From: Macrothele yani
Lineage: Eukaryota > Arthropoda > Arachnida > Araneae > Macrothelidae
Reading direction: 5' to 3'
DNA: 64,000 nucleotides
Assembly: GCA_039090855.1 (NCBI GenBank)
Contig: CM077013.1
Span: 139,211,240-139,275,239 of the forward strand
Position numbers and translations under genes: made by a program. Numbering within the stretch: position 1 is the stretch's first letter; each line of letters starts with the position of its first letter. The notes below the pieces were generated by a model. That model was not told the DNA's origin. It made no database searches and saw nothing but the letters and a program-made list of their open reading frames with translations. Below, piece by piece: positions 31,252 through 43,586 of this stretch.

Positions 31252-33802
31252 TCATCATCATCATTGTCAACCATTATCAATCCACTGCTGGACGAAGGTC
31301 TCCCCAAGTTCCCTCCACAAAGGTCTGTCTTGTGCCAGTCTCCTCCATGTCACTCCCGCATACTTTCGAATTTCATCCACCCATCTTCCATGTGGTCTTC
31401 TTCTGGGTCTTTTCCTGTCTCTTGGAATCCAATCTAAAATTTCGGCTGTCCATCGATGGTCTGTTCTTCTGGCAGTATGTCCAGCCCATTGCCATTTCAG
31501 GGATTTAACTCTGATCATGATGTCTTCCACTCTTGTCATTTTTCGGATCCACGTGTTCCTCTTCTTATCTCTCCTGGTTACACCAAGCATGCACCTCTCC
31601 ATGCATCTTTGAGTTGTCTGCAGCCTTTGTATGTCTCTTTTAGCTAAGGTCCACGTCTCTGCACCATACGTAAGCACTGGAAGGATGCATTGATCAAACA
31701 CTTTTCTTTTAAGACATAATGGCATATTGCTCTTGAAAATTATGCTGTTTCTTCCAAAAGCTTTCCAGGCAAGTTTTGTACGCCGATTAATTTCTTCATC
31801 AATGTGACCCTCACTTGATATCTGCTGTCCAAGATAAACGTACATGGCTGTTATCTCCAGCTTTTCTCCATCAATCGATAAATCTTCATTTCTTGTAAAA
31901 GTACATCACTTTTGTCTTCTGAAAGTTCATTTTTAATCCCACTTCTTTACTCTTGTCAGCAAGTTCCTGGATCATACTCTGTAGCTCTGATGGGGTAGTT
32001 GCAAAAATGACTATGTCATCAGCAAAACGAAGGTGGGTTAGATAATCTCCATTAATCTTTATCCCTTTGTTTTCCCAGTTCAGTGATTGAAAGACATTTT
32101 CCAATGTGGCATTAAAGAGCTTCGGAGATATGGTGTCACCTTGTCTCACTCCTTTTCCAATTTTTATGTGTGTTGTATTTTCAAACAGCCGAATCTTTGC
32201 ACTTGCATTTACATAGATGTTATTAATAATATTAATGTATGCATCTTCAATACCGCAGGATTTCAGAGCCATTGCAACTGCTGATGGTTTCACCGAATCA
32301 AAGGCTTTTTCATAATCGATAAAAGCCATGCACAATGGAAGCTCATAATCCCTCGCTCTTTCAATTAGTTCTCTCAGTACGTGGTTATGATCTATTGTGC
32401 TGTAGCCACTCCTGAATCCAGCTTGTTCTCTCGGTTGAGCCATGTCCAGTGTCACCTTCAAGCGGTGTGAAAGAACTTTAGTGAAGATTTTATAAACCAC
32501 TGATAGGAGGCTGATAGGTCTGTAGTTTCTGAGACCCTCAATGTCACCTTTTATGTAGCAAGATCATTGTAGCGTTGTTCCAATCCTCAGGAATTTTTTC
32601 CTTCATAAAGGCATCGAGTGAAAATTTGGGCGAGTACTGTTTCGATTTCTCCACTTGCTTCTTGTATGATGTCTACAGTAATTCCATCTTCTCCTGGAGC
32701 TTTTCCCCGCTTCATGTTCTTGATTGCATGTGCAACTTCTGCTGGAAGGACTGGAAGAACTCTGGCACCTTTCATGATGTCTGGAGTACATGTATCATCC
32801 CTTTCATATAATTTGGAATAGAAATCTTTCACAAAATTTCGCCTCTATTTCTTGTTACAGAACCATCTTCTTTTCTCAGTGCCATAATCTGTTTTTCCCC
32901 TTACTGAGATGTCCCTTTTCTATCTTTAGGCTTTGGTTGTTTTCAATTGCATTCCTTACTAGTTCACAGTTGAATTTCCTTACGTCTTCAGGGATACTTT
33001 TTCGTACTGTCTTGCATAGCTCTATATATTCCACTTTGGAAGTCACATCTTCTTTAGTTGTCCTCATCACTCTTCTTTTTGCATCAACATTTTGGTTTTT
33101 CCTGATAATTTGTTCACATGCAATTTGTTCTTAGACCCAGCTAATTTTGTTGCTGTTTCCATAAGAGCTTTGGTTACTTTTCTGTTAACTTCAGAAATAT
33201 CCACTTCTTTCGATGTTAGGCCTTCTAAAGCAGAGAATGTGTTCTTCAGTTCCAATTTGAAGGTATTATGGTGTTTTTTAAGGTTGGTTATGTCAATACA
33301 TTTTGTTTCGAGTTTAGTGTTGAGGTGCATCTTACATCTCACCAATCTATGGTCACTGCCTGTGTTGAACTTGTTTAGCACACTGCAGTCTTCTATGACG
33401 AATTTTTTGTTACACATAATAAAATCAATTTCACTTGTCGTCCCATTTGGATGTCTCCATGTCCATTTCCTGTGTGGCTTTTTCTTGAAAAAGGAGTTCA
33501 AGATGAAAAACCCTTCTGCCTTTGCAAATTTTACGAGAGTATTTCCACGCTGGTTTCTGTTGCCGTGACCGAATTTACCTACTGAAGTTTCATTCTGTTG
33601 CCGTTGCCCTATTTTTGCATTGAAATCTCCCATAATTATCTTCAAGTGCTGCTTACCTTTATTATTTAGATCACGAATTTCCTCATAAAATTCTTCAATT
33701 TCTTCTTCAGCATGACTTGTGGTGGGTGCATAAGTTTGAATAATCTGAGCCTGGTATCTTCTTGAGAGTTGGATAACGAGTCGTGCAGCTCTGTCAGAGG
33801 AA

Positions 33803-33805
<3 letters not shown>
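31250..33805 (-). pseudogene. RTE copy B, 5'-truncated and frameshifted
   Basis: Minus-strand RTE from within the endonuclease domain (SSSDRAARLVIQLSRRYQAQ at the 33805 end) to the 3' tail at 31250. Recognisable blocks are MGDFNAKIGQRQQNETSVGK, SEIDFIMCNKKFVIEDCSVL, AFIDYEKAFDSVKPSAVAMA, GVRQGDTISPKLFN, FADDIVIFA and LTYGAETWTLAKRDIQRLQ. Frame breaks occur near 33065, 32870, 32560 and 31870. It lies tail-to-tail with copy A and head-to-head with copy C, so 28.6-33.8 kb is a giant inverted repeat. Confidence 0.9.
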
Positions 33806-33853
<48 letters not shown>

Positions 33854-33855
<2 letters not shown>

Positions 33856-36800
33856 TCATCGGGATGTAAGGTCAGGTGATGCGTAACATCACAGCCTCTC
33901 CTTGACAAATGTCAACCCCGCCTTCTCGTGGTGCATCCTGTTCCCACTAAAGGGGCTCTGACGACCGCCAATAGCGGTATAACTATACCATCGGGATCAG
34001 AGGAAATGCTATCCCACACTCACCAACCCGCTTGGCCAGCGTGGTGAGTTATGGCCAAACACCTCCAAAATGACTCTACAACTTAAATCTTGGCCCTCAG
34101 TCTCCGGCAGCTGGAATGTACCTGGCCAAGGCAGCGGCCAGTGCGACATGAAGGCAGAGGGTGCTAAGAATCCCCGGAGGACCGGACTAGGCTGCCATTT
34201 GATGCTGACCTTGGCTACCTATAACGGACGCTCCCTATCTTCTGATTCAAGGCTTCTTGAATTGGAAGAGGAACTACAAAGGATCAAGTGGGACATCGTC
34301 GGGCTAAGTGAGGTAAGGAGAAAAGGAGAAGATCTCATTGAACTGAAAAGTGGACATCTCTTCTATTATCGTGGGACAGATACTGGCAGAACTAGTGGTG
34401 TTGGATTTATAATAAACAAGAAACTGAAGGATAAAGTGGTAGAAGTTGAAAGTTCCTCTGACAGAGCTGCACGACTCGTTATCCAACTATCGAGAAGATA
34501 CCAGGCTCAGATTATTCAAACTTATGCACCCACCACAAGTCATCCTGAAGAAGAAATTGAAGAATTTTATGAGGAAATTCGTCATCTAAATAATAAAGGT
34601 AAGCAGCACTTGAAGATAATTATGGGAGATTTTAATGCAAAAATAGGGCAACGGCAACAGAATGAAACTTCAGTAGGTAAATTCGGTCACGGCAACAGAA
34701 ACCAGCGTGGAAATACTCTCGTTGAGTTTGCAGAGGCAGAAGGATTTTTCATCTTGAATTCCTTTTTCAAGAAAAAGCCACACAGGAAATGGACATGGAG
34801 ACATCCAATTGGGACGACAAGTGAAATTGATTTTATTATGTGTAACAAAAAATTCGTCATCGAAGACTGCAGTGTGCTGAACAAGTTCAACACAGGTAGT
34901 GACCATAGATTGGTGAGATGTAAGATGCACCTCAACACTAAACTGGAACGTGGCAAGCTCATAAGACAAACAAAATGTATTGACATAACCAACCTTAAAA
35001 AACACCATAATACTTTCAAGTTGGAACTGAAGAACAGATTCTCTGCTTTAGAAGGCCTAACATCGGAAGAAGTGGATATTTCGGAAGTTAACAGAAAAGT
35101 AACCAAAGCTCTAATGGAAACAGCAACAAAATTAGCTGGGTTTAAGAACAAGTTGCATGTGAACAAATTATCAGGAAAAACCAAAATGTTGATGCAAAAA
35201 AGAAGAGAGATGAGGACAACTAAAGAAGATGTGACTTCCAAAGTGGAATATATAGAGCTATGCAAGACAACACGAAAAAGTATCACTGAAGACGTAAGGA
35301 AATTCAACTGTGAGCTAGTGAGGAAAGCAATTGAAAACAACCAAAGCCTTAAGATAGCAAAGGGACATCTCAGTAAGGGAAGAAAACAGATTATGGCTCT
35401 GAGAAAAGAAGATGGTTCTATAACAAGAAATAGAGGCGAAATTTTGACAAGAGTGAAAGATTTCTACTCCAAATTATATGAAAGGGATGATACATGTACT
35501 CCAGACATCATAAAAGGTACCAGAGTTCTTCCAGTCCTCCCAGCAGAAGTTGCTCATGCAATCAAGAACATGAAGCGGGGGAAAGCTCCAGGAGAAGATG
35601 GAATCACTATAGACATCATACAAGAAGCAAGTGGAGAAATTGAAACAGTACTCGCCCAAATTTTCACTCGATGCCTTAATGAAGGGAAGATTCCTGAGGA
35701 TTGGAACAATGCTACAATGATCCTGCTACATAAAAAAGGTGACATTGAGGATCTCAGGAACTACAGACCTATCAGCCTCCTATCAGTGGTTTATAAAATC
35801 TTCACTAAAGTTCTTTCACACCGCTTGAAGGTAACACTGGACATGGCTCAACCGAGAGAACAAGCTGGATTCAGGAGTGGCTACAGCACAATAGATCATA
35901 TCCACGTACTGAGAGAACTCATTGAAAGAGCGAGGGAATATGAACTTCCATTGTGCATGGCTTTTATCGATTATGAAAAAGCCTTCGATTCGGTGAAACC
36001 ATCAGCAGTTACCACGGCTCTGAAATCCTGCGGTATTGAAGATGCATACATTAATATTATTAATAACATCTATGAAAATGCAAGTGCAAAGATTCGGCTG
36101 TTTGAAAATACAACACACATAAAAATTGGAAAGGGAGTGAGACAAGGTGACACCATATCTCCGAAGCTCTTTAATGCCACATTGGAAAATGTCTTTCAAT
36201 CACTGAACTGGGAAAACAAAGGGATAAAGATTAATGGAGATTATCTAACCCACCTTCGTTTTGCTGATGACGTAGTCATTTTTGCAACTACCCCATCAGA
36301 GCTGCAGAGTATGATCCAGGAACTTGCTGACAAGAGTAAAGAAGTGGGATTAAAAAATGAACTTTCAGAAGACAAAAGTGATGTTCAATGCTTTTACAAG
36401 AAATGAAGATTTATCGATTGATGGAGAAAAACTGGAGATAACAGATACGTATGTTTATCTTGGACAGCAGATATCAAGTGAGGGTCACATTGATGAAGAA
36501 ATTAATCGGCGTACAAAACTTGCCTGGAGAGCTTTTGGAAGAAACAGCATAATTTTCAAGAGCAATATGCCATTATGTCTTAAAAGAAAAGTGTTTGATC
36601 AATGCATCCTTCCAGTGCTTACGTATGGTGCAGAGACGTGGACCTTAACTAAAAGAGACATACAAAGGCTGCAGACAACTCAAAGAAGCATGGAGAGGTG
36701 CATGCTTGGTATAACCAGGAGAGATAAGAAGAGGAACTCGTGGATCCGAAAAATGACGAGAGTGGAAGACATCATGATCAGAGTTAAATCCCTGAAATGG

Positions 36801-37042
36801 CAATGGGCTGGACATACTGCCAGAAGGACAGACCATAGATGGACAGCCGAAATTTTAGATTGGATTCCAAGGGACAGGAAAAGACCCAGAAAAAGACCAC
36901 ATGGGAGATGGGTGGATGCAATTCGTAAATATGCGGGAGTGACATGGAGGAGATTGGCACAAGACAGACCGTTGTGGAGGAAACTTGGGGAGACCTTCGT
37001 CCAGCAGTGGATTGATAATGGTTGACAATGATGATGATGATC
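33854..37042 (+). mobile_element. RTE-type LINE copy C with 5' leader
   Basis: It follows a TA run (33806-33853). A leader of about 165 bp starts CATCATCGGGATGTAAGGTC and reaches the shared ACTCACCAACCCGC point at 34017. The rest is nearly identical to copy A. The 3' end is TGACAATGATGATGATGATC. The leader contains short perfect hairpins, for example GTGATG/CATCAC at about 33875. Confidence 0.88.
34070..37024 (+). pseudogene. RTE polyprotein copy C, one frameshift
   Basis: ORF 34070-36406 (778 codons) carries endonuclease and reverse transcriptase with FADDVVIFA. It then shifts frame and continues as 36357-37025 (MNFQKTKVMFNAFTRNEDLS to QQWIDNG). The cause is one extra A in the run at about 36352-36357 (GGATTAAAAAATGAAC against GGATTAAAAATGAAC in copy A). 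Otherwise the two proteins differ at few positions, so both insertions are recent. A single slip could be a real mutation or an assembly error at a homopolymer. Confidence 0.92.
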
Positions 37043-37896
37043 ATGATCATCATCATCATTGTCAACCATTATCAATCCACTGCTGGACGAAGGTCTCCCC
37101 AAGTTTCCTCCACAACGGTCTGTCTTGTGCATGATCATCATCATCATTGTCAACCATTATCAATCCACTGCTGGACGAAGGTCTCCCCAAGTTTCCTCCA
37201 CAACGGTCTGTCTTGTGCCAGTCTCCTCCATGTCACCCCTGCATACTTTCGAATTTCATACACCCATCTCCCATGTGGTCTTCTTCTGGGTCTTTTCCTG
37301 TCCCTTGGAATCCAATCTAAAATTTCGGCTGTCCATCGATGATCTGTCCTTCTGGCAGTATGTCCAGCCCATTGCCATTTCAGGGATTTAACTCTGATCA
37401 TGATGTCTTCCACTCTTGTCATTTTTCGGATCCACGAGTTCCTCTTCTTATCTCTCCTGGTTACACCAAGTATGCACCTCTCCATGCCTCTTTGAGTTGT
37501 CTGCAGCCTTTGTATGTCTCTCTTAGTTAAGGTCCACGTCTCTGCACCATACGTAAGCACTGGAAGGATGCATTGATCAAATACTTTTCTTTTAAGACAT
37601 AATGGCATATTGCTCCTGAAAATTATGCTGTTTCTTCCAAAAGCTCTCCAGGCAAGTTTTGTACGCCGATTAATTTCTTCATCAATGTGACCCTCACTTG
37701 ATATCTGCTGTCCAAGATAAACGTACGTATCTGTTATCTCCAGCTCTTCTCCATCAATCGATAAATCTTCATTTCTTGTAAAAGCATTGAACATCACTTT
37801 TGTCTTCTGAAAGTTCATTTTTAATCCCACTTCTTTACTCTTGTCAGCAAGTTCCTGGATCATACTCTGCAGCTCTGATGGGCTAGTTGCAAAAAT
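37043..37896 (-). mobile_element. Two 5'-truncated RTE copies, D1 and D2
   Basis: D1 (about 37048-37130) is just the last ~83 bp of RTE with its tail. D2 (37131-37896) repeats the same 3' end and extends back to residues LQSM of the reverse transcriptase, giving an open frame of 237 codons (37863-37150, from MIQELADKSKEVGLKMNFQK). Both are on the minus strand and tail-to-tail with copy C. D2 ends in a TA-rich run. Confidence 0.88.
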
Positions 37897-37956
37897 ATAT
37901 ATATATATTTTTTATATATATATATATATATTTTTTATATATATATACATTTTTTT

Positions 37957-38003
<47 letters not shown>

Positions 38004-38020
38004 TATATATATATATAGTA
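37897..38020. repeat. TA-rich microsatellite
   Basis: Alternating (TA)n and T-rich segments form the 5' flank of RTE copy D2. Confidence 0.9.
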
Positions 38021-38400
38021 TCTCGTCATTTCACACACTTTTTTGGCTTGCTAGGATCTTAACTAACCGCTACCACTTTAACGCTTTCATATATATTTGG
38101 GCTCTTGTGGGTCGTTGGTTCGATTTGGTTTGATCTTCATTCATGGCATTGACCAGTTTGAGGGCTGCCGGTAAGCCTTTTTTTATCATTTTTTCAGGGT
38201 TTATATTCTTGTGTTTTGAATTTCTGTGTCTGTTTTGACATTTGGTCTGGTGGCCTAAGGAGCATGACCAACCGACACTTTTGGTTCTCCTTATCGTTTG
38301 TTGGTATTAGAAAGGCCACTACCGCAGGTTGATGCTCTCCTGACGACGGCAACCTGTTTTCGGTTCATTTTTTTTTTTCAAAGCGAAGCCTCGTAGGAGG
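38021..38400. other. Unassigned stretch
   Basis: No recognised protein. It contains CCTGACGACGGCAACCTG near 38339 and a T-rich run before the mariner remnant. It may be the leader of an unknown retroelement. Confidence 0.3.
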
Positions 38401-38488
38401 AACTACCAAATGCCCCTGCAATGGGAATCGGTTCAGTTCACGTGTATCAAAACGGTATTTCGGACAGATATCAGCAGTTAGGGACGTG

Positions 38489-39494
38489 ATGGAGCAACGC
38501 GACGCGAGGTTAGTCATTTTGCACGAATTCAAACTTGGCCGGAATGTGTCCGAAACGGTTGCAAATGTCAATAGAGCGTGAGGTGGCGGCACGACGAGTG
38601 ACAGAACTGTCGGTAGATTGTTTTCCAAGTTCCGTGCCGCTGATTTTACCATCGTCCATAAGCCATGAGCCGATCGTTCGGTTGTGTGTGACACGGTACT
38701 GTTAAGGCTGAAAGTGGAAGAAAACCCAACGTACACAGTACGTGAGCTCCGTGCCGAACTTGTCGTATCATCAGTATCCGGGCACCTAGCAGCTATGGAC
38801 AAGGTTAAAAAACTAGATACCAGGGTTCCACAAGAAATCAACGAACAGCAGCAGATACGTCGTCTGGAAACATGCATTGCCCTCTAAAGACGTGAGGCTA
38901 GCGTTCCCTTTCTGCATCGGATCCCTACGGTTGATGCAAAATTGGTGTTTTATGACAACTGGAAGCGAACAGCGCAGTGATTCGATAAAGGGGAACCACC
39001 AAACTCATGTCCAAACCCGAGTTGCACCCACAGAAGTTTCTGACCTCTGTGTGATGGAATGCCAAAACTGTGGCTCATTACAAGTTTTTGCTCGAGGTCA
39101 AACAATAACAAGGGACATGTACTGCCGTCAGCTGGACGAATGTCACCAGACATTATGCAACAAACAACCATCGCTCGTCAATCGTTTGGGTCCCATACCG
39201 GTTCAGGATGGCGCACGTCGGCATATGTCATTTGGAAGCATGCGAAAAATCAACGCCTTTGGGTACGAGATCCTCTCTCACGCTGCTTATTCACCTAACT
39301 TAGCCCCCCTCAGACTTCCACACGTTTCGCCATTTGGACCACTTCTTGAGGGACAAACGGTTTACTAACAAGAATGCTATGATTCATGCCGTTACCGATT
39401 TTTGGACCACTGTGATGCTAGCGTCTGGCATTTTGTACTGAAAACACGTTGGGTACAGTGTATTACTGTCGAGAGCAGATATTATTTGGAATAA
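38489..39494 (+). pseudogene. Mariner transposase (SETMAR-like), decayed
   Basis: ATG 38489 starts MEQRDARLVILHEFKLGRNV, the N-terminal helix-turn-helix of mariner transposases. Next come TTSDRTVGRLFSKFRAADFT, VEENPTYTVRELRAELVVSS, MDKVKKLDTRVPQEINEQQQ and, after a shift, LVFYDNWKRTAQ. LVNRLGPIPVQDGARRHMSF contains the second catalytic D, followed by YSPNLAP where SPDLAPTDYH is expected, so the last aspartate is gone. The frame ends CITVESRYYLE with TAA at 39492. Stops and several frameshifts make it inactive. I could not define the terminal repeats. Confidence 0.83.
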
Positions 39495-39659
39495 AATGTA
39501 TTTTGTCTTCTGTTACTGCTGCTTGTTTCGTTGTGTCCGTATCGGCGAATAATTATGAAATGACACAATACAACAACTTATCGAAAACCATTTGCTGTTT
39601 CTTTACTCCCACATGCAAAATCAAATCACCCACGGAAACAAAAAATTCTGCTTTCTACA

Positions 39660-40400
39660 TATACGTATATCGTACAATACATATATGCTCAACTGAGAAT
39701 TCCTTTCAGAAAGAGCTTGATTTTCTTAAACGAATTGCAGCACACAGAGGATATAGCCCCTTCCTTTATAGGCAAAGCTGTCCAAACATTTAGGAAACCG
39801 AAGCCAGTCTGCTCGCTCACGTCAATAGACCTCTCAGTACGAACGCACTGGGCAGTTATCCCATTTGCTCCTCAGATTTGTTTCAGAATTTCAAACATTC
39901 TCAAATGTTTTAGTTTCAAAATTATTTTCAAACTCAAAAACTAGTTGAATTTTTACGGATCAAAACAATACGTCGAAGGCGTAAATTCCTGGGGAATTCA
40001 TCACATACCTTGTGAATGTGGACTTTCATAAATAGAACAAACCCACAGGGATGTAAGTTTCCGTGTGAAGGAGCACAAGACTTCGGTACGGAACAACGAA
40101 CTGAAGAAGTCACCAATAGCCCAACATTGTCACGAAAATAACCATACATTTTTTGTTTGGAGACGCCACGCTTATTGATAAACCATAAAGTTTAATATAT
40201 TAGAAGCTTTCCACAAATACCGGAACTCTTCACGACTTGTCAACGATATAAAGTCCACTCCATTTCTTTCAATCGCGTGGACACAACTTACCAAAATCCG
40301 TTACCGTCAGAACTCTGATGATGTCACAATGATTTGAATGCTTACTCTTCATTTGTTCTGATGATGTCGAACCAAATGATCTACGAAACTATAGTCGATG
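39660..40400 (+). pseudogene. Penelope-like element C-terminal fragment
   Basis: KELDFLKRIAAHRGYSPFLY (about 39710-39770) resembles the region after the reverse transcriptase of Penelope-like elements, followed by IPFAPQICFRISNI. In another frame GIHHIPCECGLS (about 39993) is the start of a GIY-YIG endonuclease with its CxC motif. YIEQTHRD-like RDVSFRVKEHKTSVRNNELK and KKSPIAQHCHENNHTFF complete it. In intact relatives this domain cuts the target. Stops and frameshifts break it. Downstream are CTGATGA (40358-40364) and CGAAAC (40384-40389), the two core segments seen in hammerhead motifs of such elements. Confidence 0.7.
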
Positions 40401-40477
40401 TTAATAAAACATTTAATTGAGAATAAACGATCAATTAATTTTATCTCAACATCACAAGTGTGTAGTCTTGAATTATA

Positions 40478-41687
40478 CACTGTTGAGTCCTATTATTGTG
40501 ACCACCAGCTAATATCCAGAGTTATCGCCGCGCGCAGCGTGGACAGAAGCTACACGGGCTGGGAGCAACTCAATAAGGTGCTAGAATGTGTTCACAGGTA
40601 CGTGGAGCCATGCTGACTGCAGTACATCTGACAGTTGCAGGAGGGTGCGTTGTGGAAGATCCACAGAGCGAACAACATGATCGAGGTGGTCCCACAGATG
40701 TTCAGTTGGGTTTAAGTCTGGGGAATTAGGGGTCCAGGAAAATACTTTGAAGTCTTCATCGTGCCCGTCCAACCACTCTCGGAAATGTCTAGCTGTGTGA
40801 CACCTAGCATTGTCTTTCTGGAAGATCCTATTCGTCCCAGGGAAGACAATCAGCATGTATGGGTCTACGTGTCTTCTAACGCGATGGATTCATATCGAAT
40901 TCGGTCCTTAGTGCCTTCCACAGGTATGAGTAGACCCAGAGAATGCCAGAAAACATTTCTCAGACCATAGGGCTGCGCCCACCATCTTGTGTTCTGTCAA
41001 CAATGGTTGAAGAGTGTTTGTTCTCCTATGTTTCTCGACTTATAAGCCAACTTCCATCCGTTCGATGAATCAGAAAACATGACTCACCGGAGAAGGCAAT
41101 CCTTTCCCAATCCGCGGAGATCCAATTCCCATACTGTCGTGCAAATGTAAGCCTTTTCTGCCGATGCACCTTCGTTAGCTTAGGTGCAGTGACCATCCGT
41201 CTGCATTGGAGCCCCATAGGCAGCAGGTTTCACTGATCTGTCGTTTTAGAAACACTTCCGTTAGCCCCCTGGTTCATTCGGCCGGCTAGTTGCTCCACTG
41301 TAGCGTGGCGATCGGCCCTCACGCACCTTCGAAGCTGCCGTTCATCTCTCACCTCAGTGGCACGTGGTGCTCCGTAGTTTATACTTCGCTTATTCGCAAT
41401 GGTGCCATTTCTCCAATCGCGATACACTTTAACCACAGCAGCACGCGAACAGTTCACGAATTGCTATGTTTAAGAAATACTGCCACCCTTGGCCCGAAAT
41501 TCGATGATCATCCCTTTTTGCAAATTTGACAAATCGCTCCTTTTATTCATGACAGCAACGAGTGACATGTTTTCAGATTGCCTACAGCACACCTTACATA
41601 CCCTCCAAGACAGTTCATGACACGTACTTTCTACGCACTGTTGACGTCAAAAGTAGGAGGTGCTCACAATAATGTGACTCGACTGTT
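40478..41687 (-). mobile_element. Tc1-like transposon, family F
   Basis: Ends read inward as CACTGTTGAGTCCTATTATT and AACAGTCGAGTCACATTATT, both continuing GTGASCACC. TA lies at 40476-40477 and 41688-41689. Length 1210 bp. Confidence 0.83.
40581..41550 (-). pseudogene. Tc1-like transposase, 36-residue D-E spacing
   Basis: Read from the right: MNKRSDLSNLQKGMIIEFRA, NCSRAAVVKVYRDWRNGTIA (HTH), RQLRRCVRADRHATVEQLAG, GLQCRRMVTAPKLTKVHRQK and FARQYGNWISADWERIAFSG. ESCFLIHRTDG has Gly where the first catalytic D is expected. The last ORF (40856-40581) holds FQKDNARCHTARHFREWLDG (second D) and WTPNSPDLNPTEHLWDHLDH (E). By my count 36 residues lie between D and E, against 34 in most Tc1 relatives. 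Stops and frameshifts separate five pieces. Confidence 0.8.
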
Positions 41688-41689
41688 TA

Positions 41690-42094
41690 TATATCTACGG
41701 CAATTGTTTGGAGAAGGTTATTTCCTTTACCTAAAGAAAATGCCCCCACAACAAAGCGAGATTCGAGAAGGAATGTCCTGATGGGTGTAGAAGAAATTTA
41801 TTGGGGCCTGTTCTGATCTCAACCACATGGAACACCTTTGGGGTTAACTGGAACGCTAAGTGCCAGCCAGCTTTACCCCCCCCCCCCCTGGCATCGGTGA
41901 CCGACCTGACTAATGTTTTTGTAGCAGAATGGAAGACAATTCCTACAGCCAAATTCCATAATCTCGTGGAAAGTCTTCCCAGCGTAGTGGAGGCTGTGAT
42001 AGCAGAAAGGCGGGGCCTACCCGATATTAATTTATTTCCTATTACAAGGAGTTTATGTACAGGCAAGTGTCCGGATACTTTTGATCAGATAGTG
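41690..42094 (+). pseudogene. Tc1-like C-terminal fragment with 3' TIR
   Basis: A shifted reading gives DLNHMEHLWG-like sequence near 41815. VTDLTNVFVAEWKTIPTAKF and HNLVESLPSVVEAVIAERRG follow, the usual Tc1 C-terminus. The right end AAGTGTCCGGATACTTTTGA, then TCAGATAGTG, is a typical Tc1 terminal repeat. A poly-C run at 41876 adds a frameshift. The 5' half and left end are absent, perhaps removed when the adjoining element (to 41687) formed. Confidence 0.72.
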
Positions 42095-42995
42095 CATGAC
42101 AAAACCGACTGAATGGTATATCTGATGCTGGACATAATGTCCAGATTATGAGAAGTCGGTCGAAGGACGTGGCTGAGAGCCTTTTTTACCGAACGGTCAA
42201 AAGTTCTAGAGTGCAGGCTCCTGTCTCTTTGAAAAGCTGTGCGCGCCTTCCCAATGTCGATACGATATGAATGATATGATATGGATATACATATATATAT
42301 ATATATATTGTTGTTCTGACAATGATCATCTATTTTCTCAAAATCGGCTTCGAGGAAAGAATGTCTGTACATGTATCCATGTAACCTCAACTGTAATCAG
42401 AGTACTTACGAAAGGAGTCGTTCACAATTCCAATGAAGCAGAACAGAGAATGCACTGTATACTTTAGTTATCTGCTCATTGTATTTGGGATCTAAGAAAA
42501 CGACGCAGAAAGAAAAAACGAGAACATTACTACAATAGCCATACGTAACAATCGGACGCATTCTTATCTGATTCCTCACACGAATCCGCCCTCCTCCGTT
42601 GAATTTGGATAGGGCTCTTTGACGGGTCAATTTACCGACTTATTTGTTTTTGGAAGGAGTCACTACCAATGAATTCATCTGTCTATTTTAAGTTGCGTGT
42701 GGAGAACAGTTCAGTTCCTCCCGACAGTTGCGGAGGTAACAAATCAACTGAATAACACGTGATGAATGCCGAGTTAATCCACACCCAGCCATCAGAAATC
42801 GGCCAGGAGTTTCTCAGCTCGAATTTTGTTTAAATACTTTGCCAGCTTCAAAAAAATAAAGGAAATGACGTTACCAAACTTTACGAACTGCTATCTCGAA
42901 AACTAAGTCATTAATCAAAATGTCACTTAATATATTGTTTAAGTTTGATAAAATAATCATCCCCTCGGATTCATTTTTATGCGCCATTTTCTGAC
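42095..42995. other. Unassigned, with a TA run
   Basis: A (TA)n run lies at 42288-42310. No protein or element end was recognised. Confidence 0.4.
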
Positions 42996-43120
42996 AACCC
43001 TGTATATTGGCTTCGAATATTAATCTTCTGTACCAGATGTGTTTAATTTAACCTTCCTTTTGAATTTATATGTTCTTATGTATATTTGCTTTCTTCTGGT
43101 TAAATATTTTCGAACGTAAC
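42996..43120. repeat. Solo diverged 90-bp satellite unit
   Basis: TTTAATTTAACCTTCCTTTT and then GAATTTATATGTTCTTATGT align with one unit of the satellite at 20641-22560 (for example 22530-22570). It is 20 kb from the array. Confidence 0.6.
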
Positions 43121-43586
43121 GCCACAGATTTCCGTCTGACGAGTTTAATGTTGACCATCCTAACAGCGGTTCAAAGGTCAATCTGAGATAAATAAAGTTT
43201 TCTGAGATAACGGTACAGAGAGAAGAACGATAACAAATATTACGGAAGAGCAGAGAGAGATTATTTACTACAACAAAGGGTTGACGAAGGCGAAATGTTA
43301 AAAAAGCTGTATTCATGGAGGATGAGAGAGAGAGAGAAATTTGCAATGCGAAGATGTTGAACGACCTTTGTGCGAACTACATGTAGTCGATAAGATTCTT
43401 GTATTGAATGAGAATTCACGCATATTGTGCATCATCGATAAGTTCTATTTAACGTGCCTTGTGTTACGAACGACTTATTGCTGACCAAATAGACGTACTT
43501 GAATTTCTAATAAAGAAAGTTGTTTGGATACTCGCAAATACACTAACTGTATCATTGAATTCTAGATTTGTTATTTAAGTGACATA

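Noticed and set aside
30963..31437. Matching 114-residue ORFs on both strands
   Set aside because: They arise from the palindromic junction of two RTE tails with TA repeats (IYIYIY).
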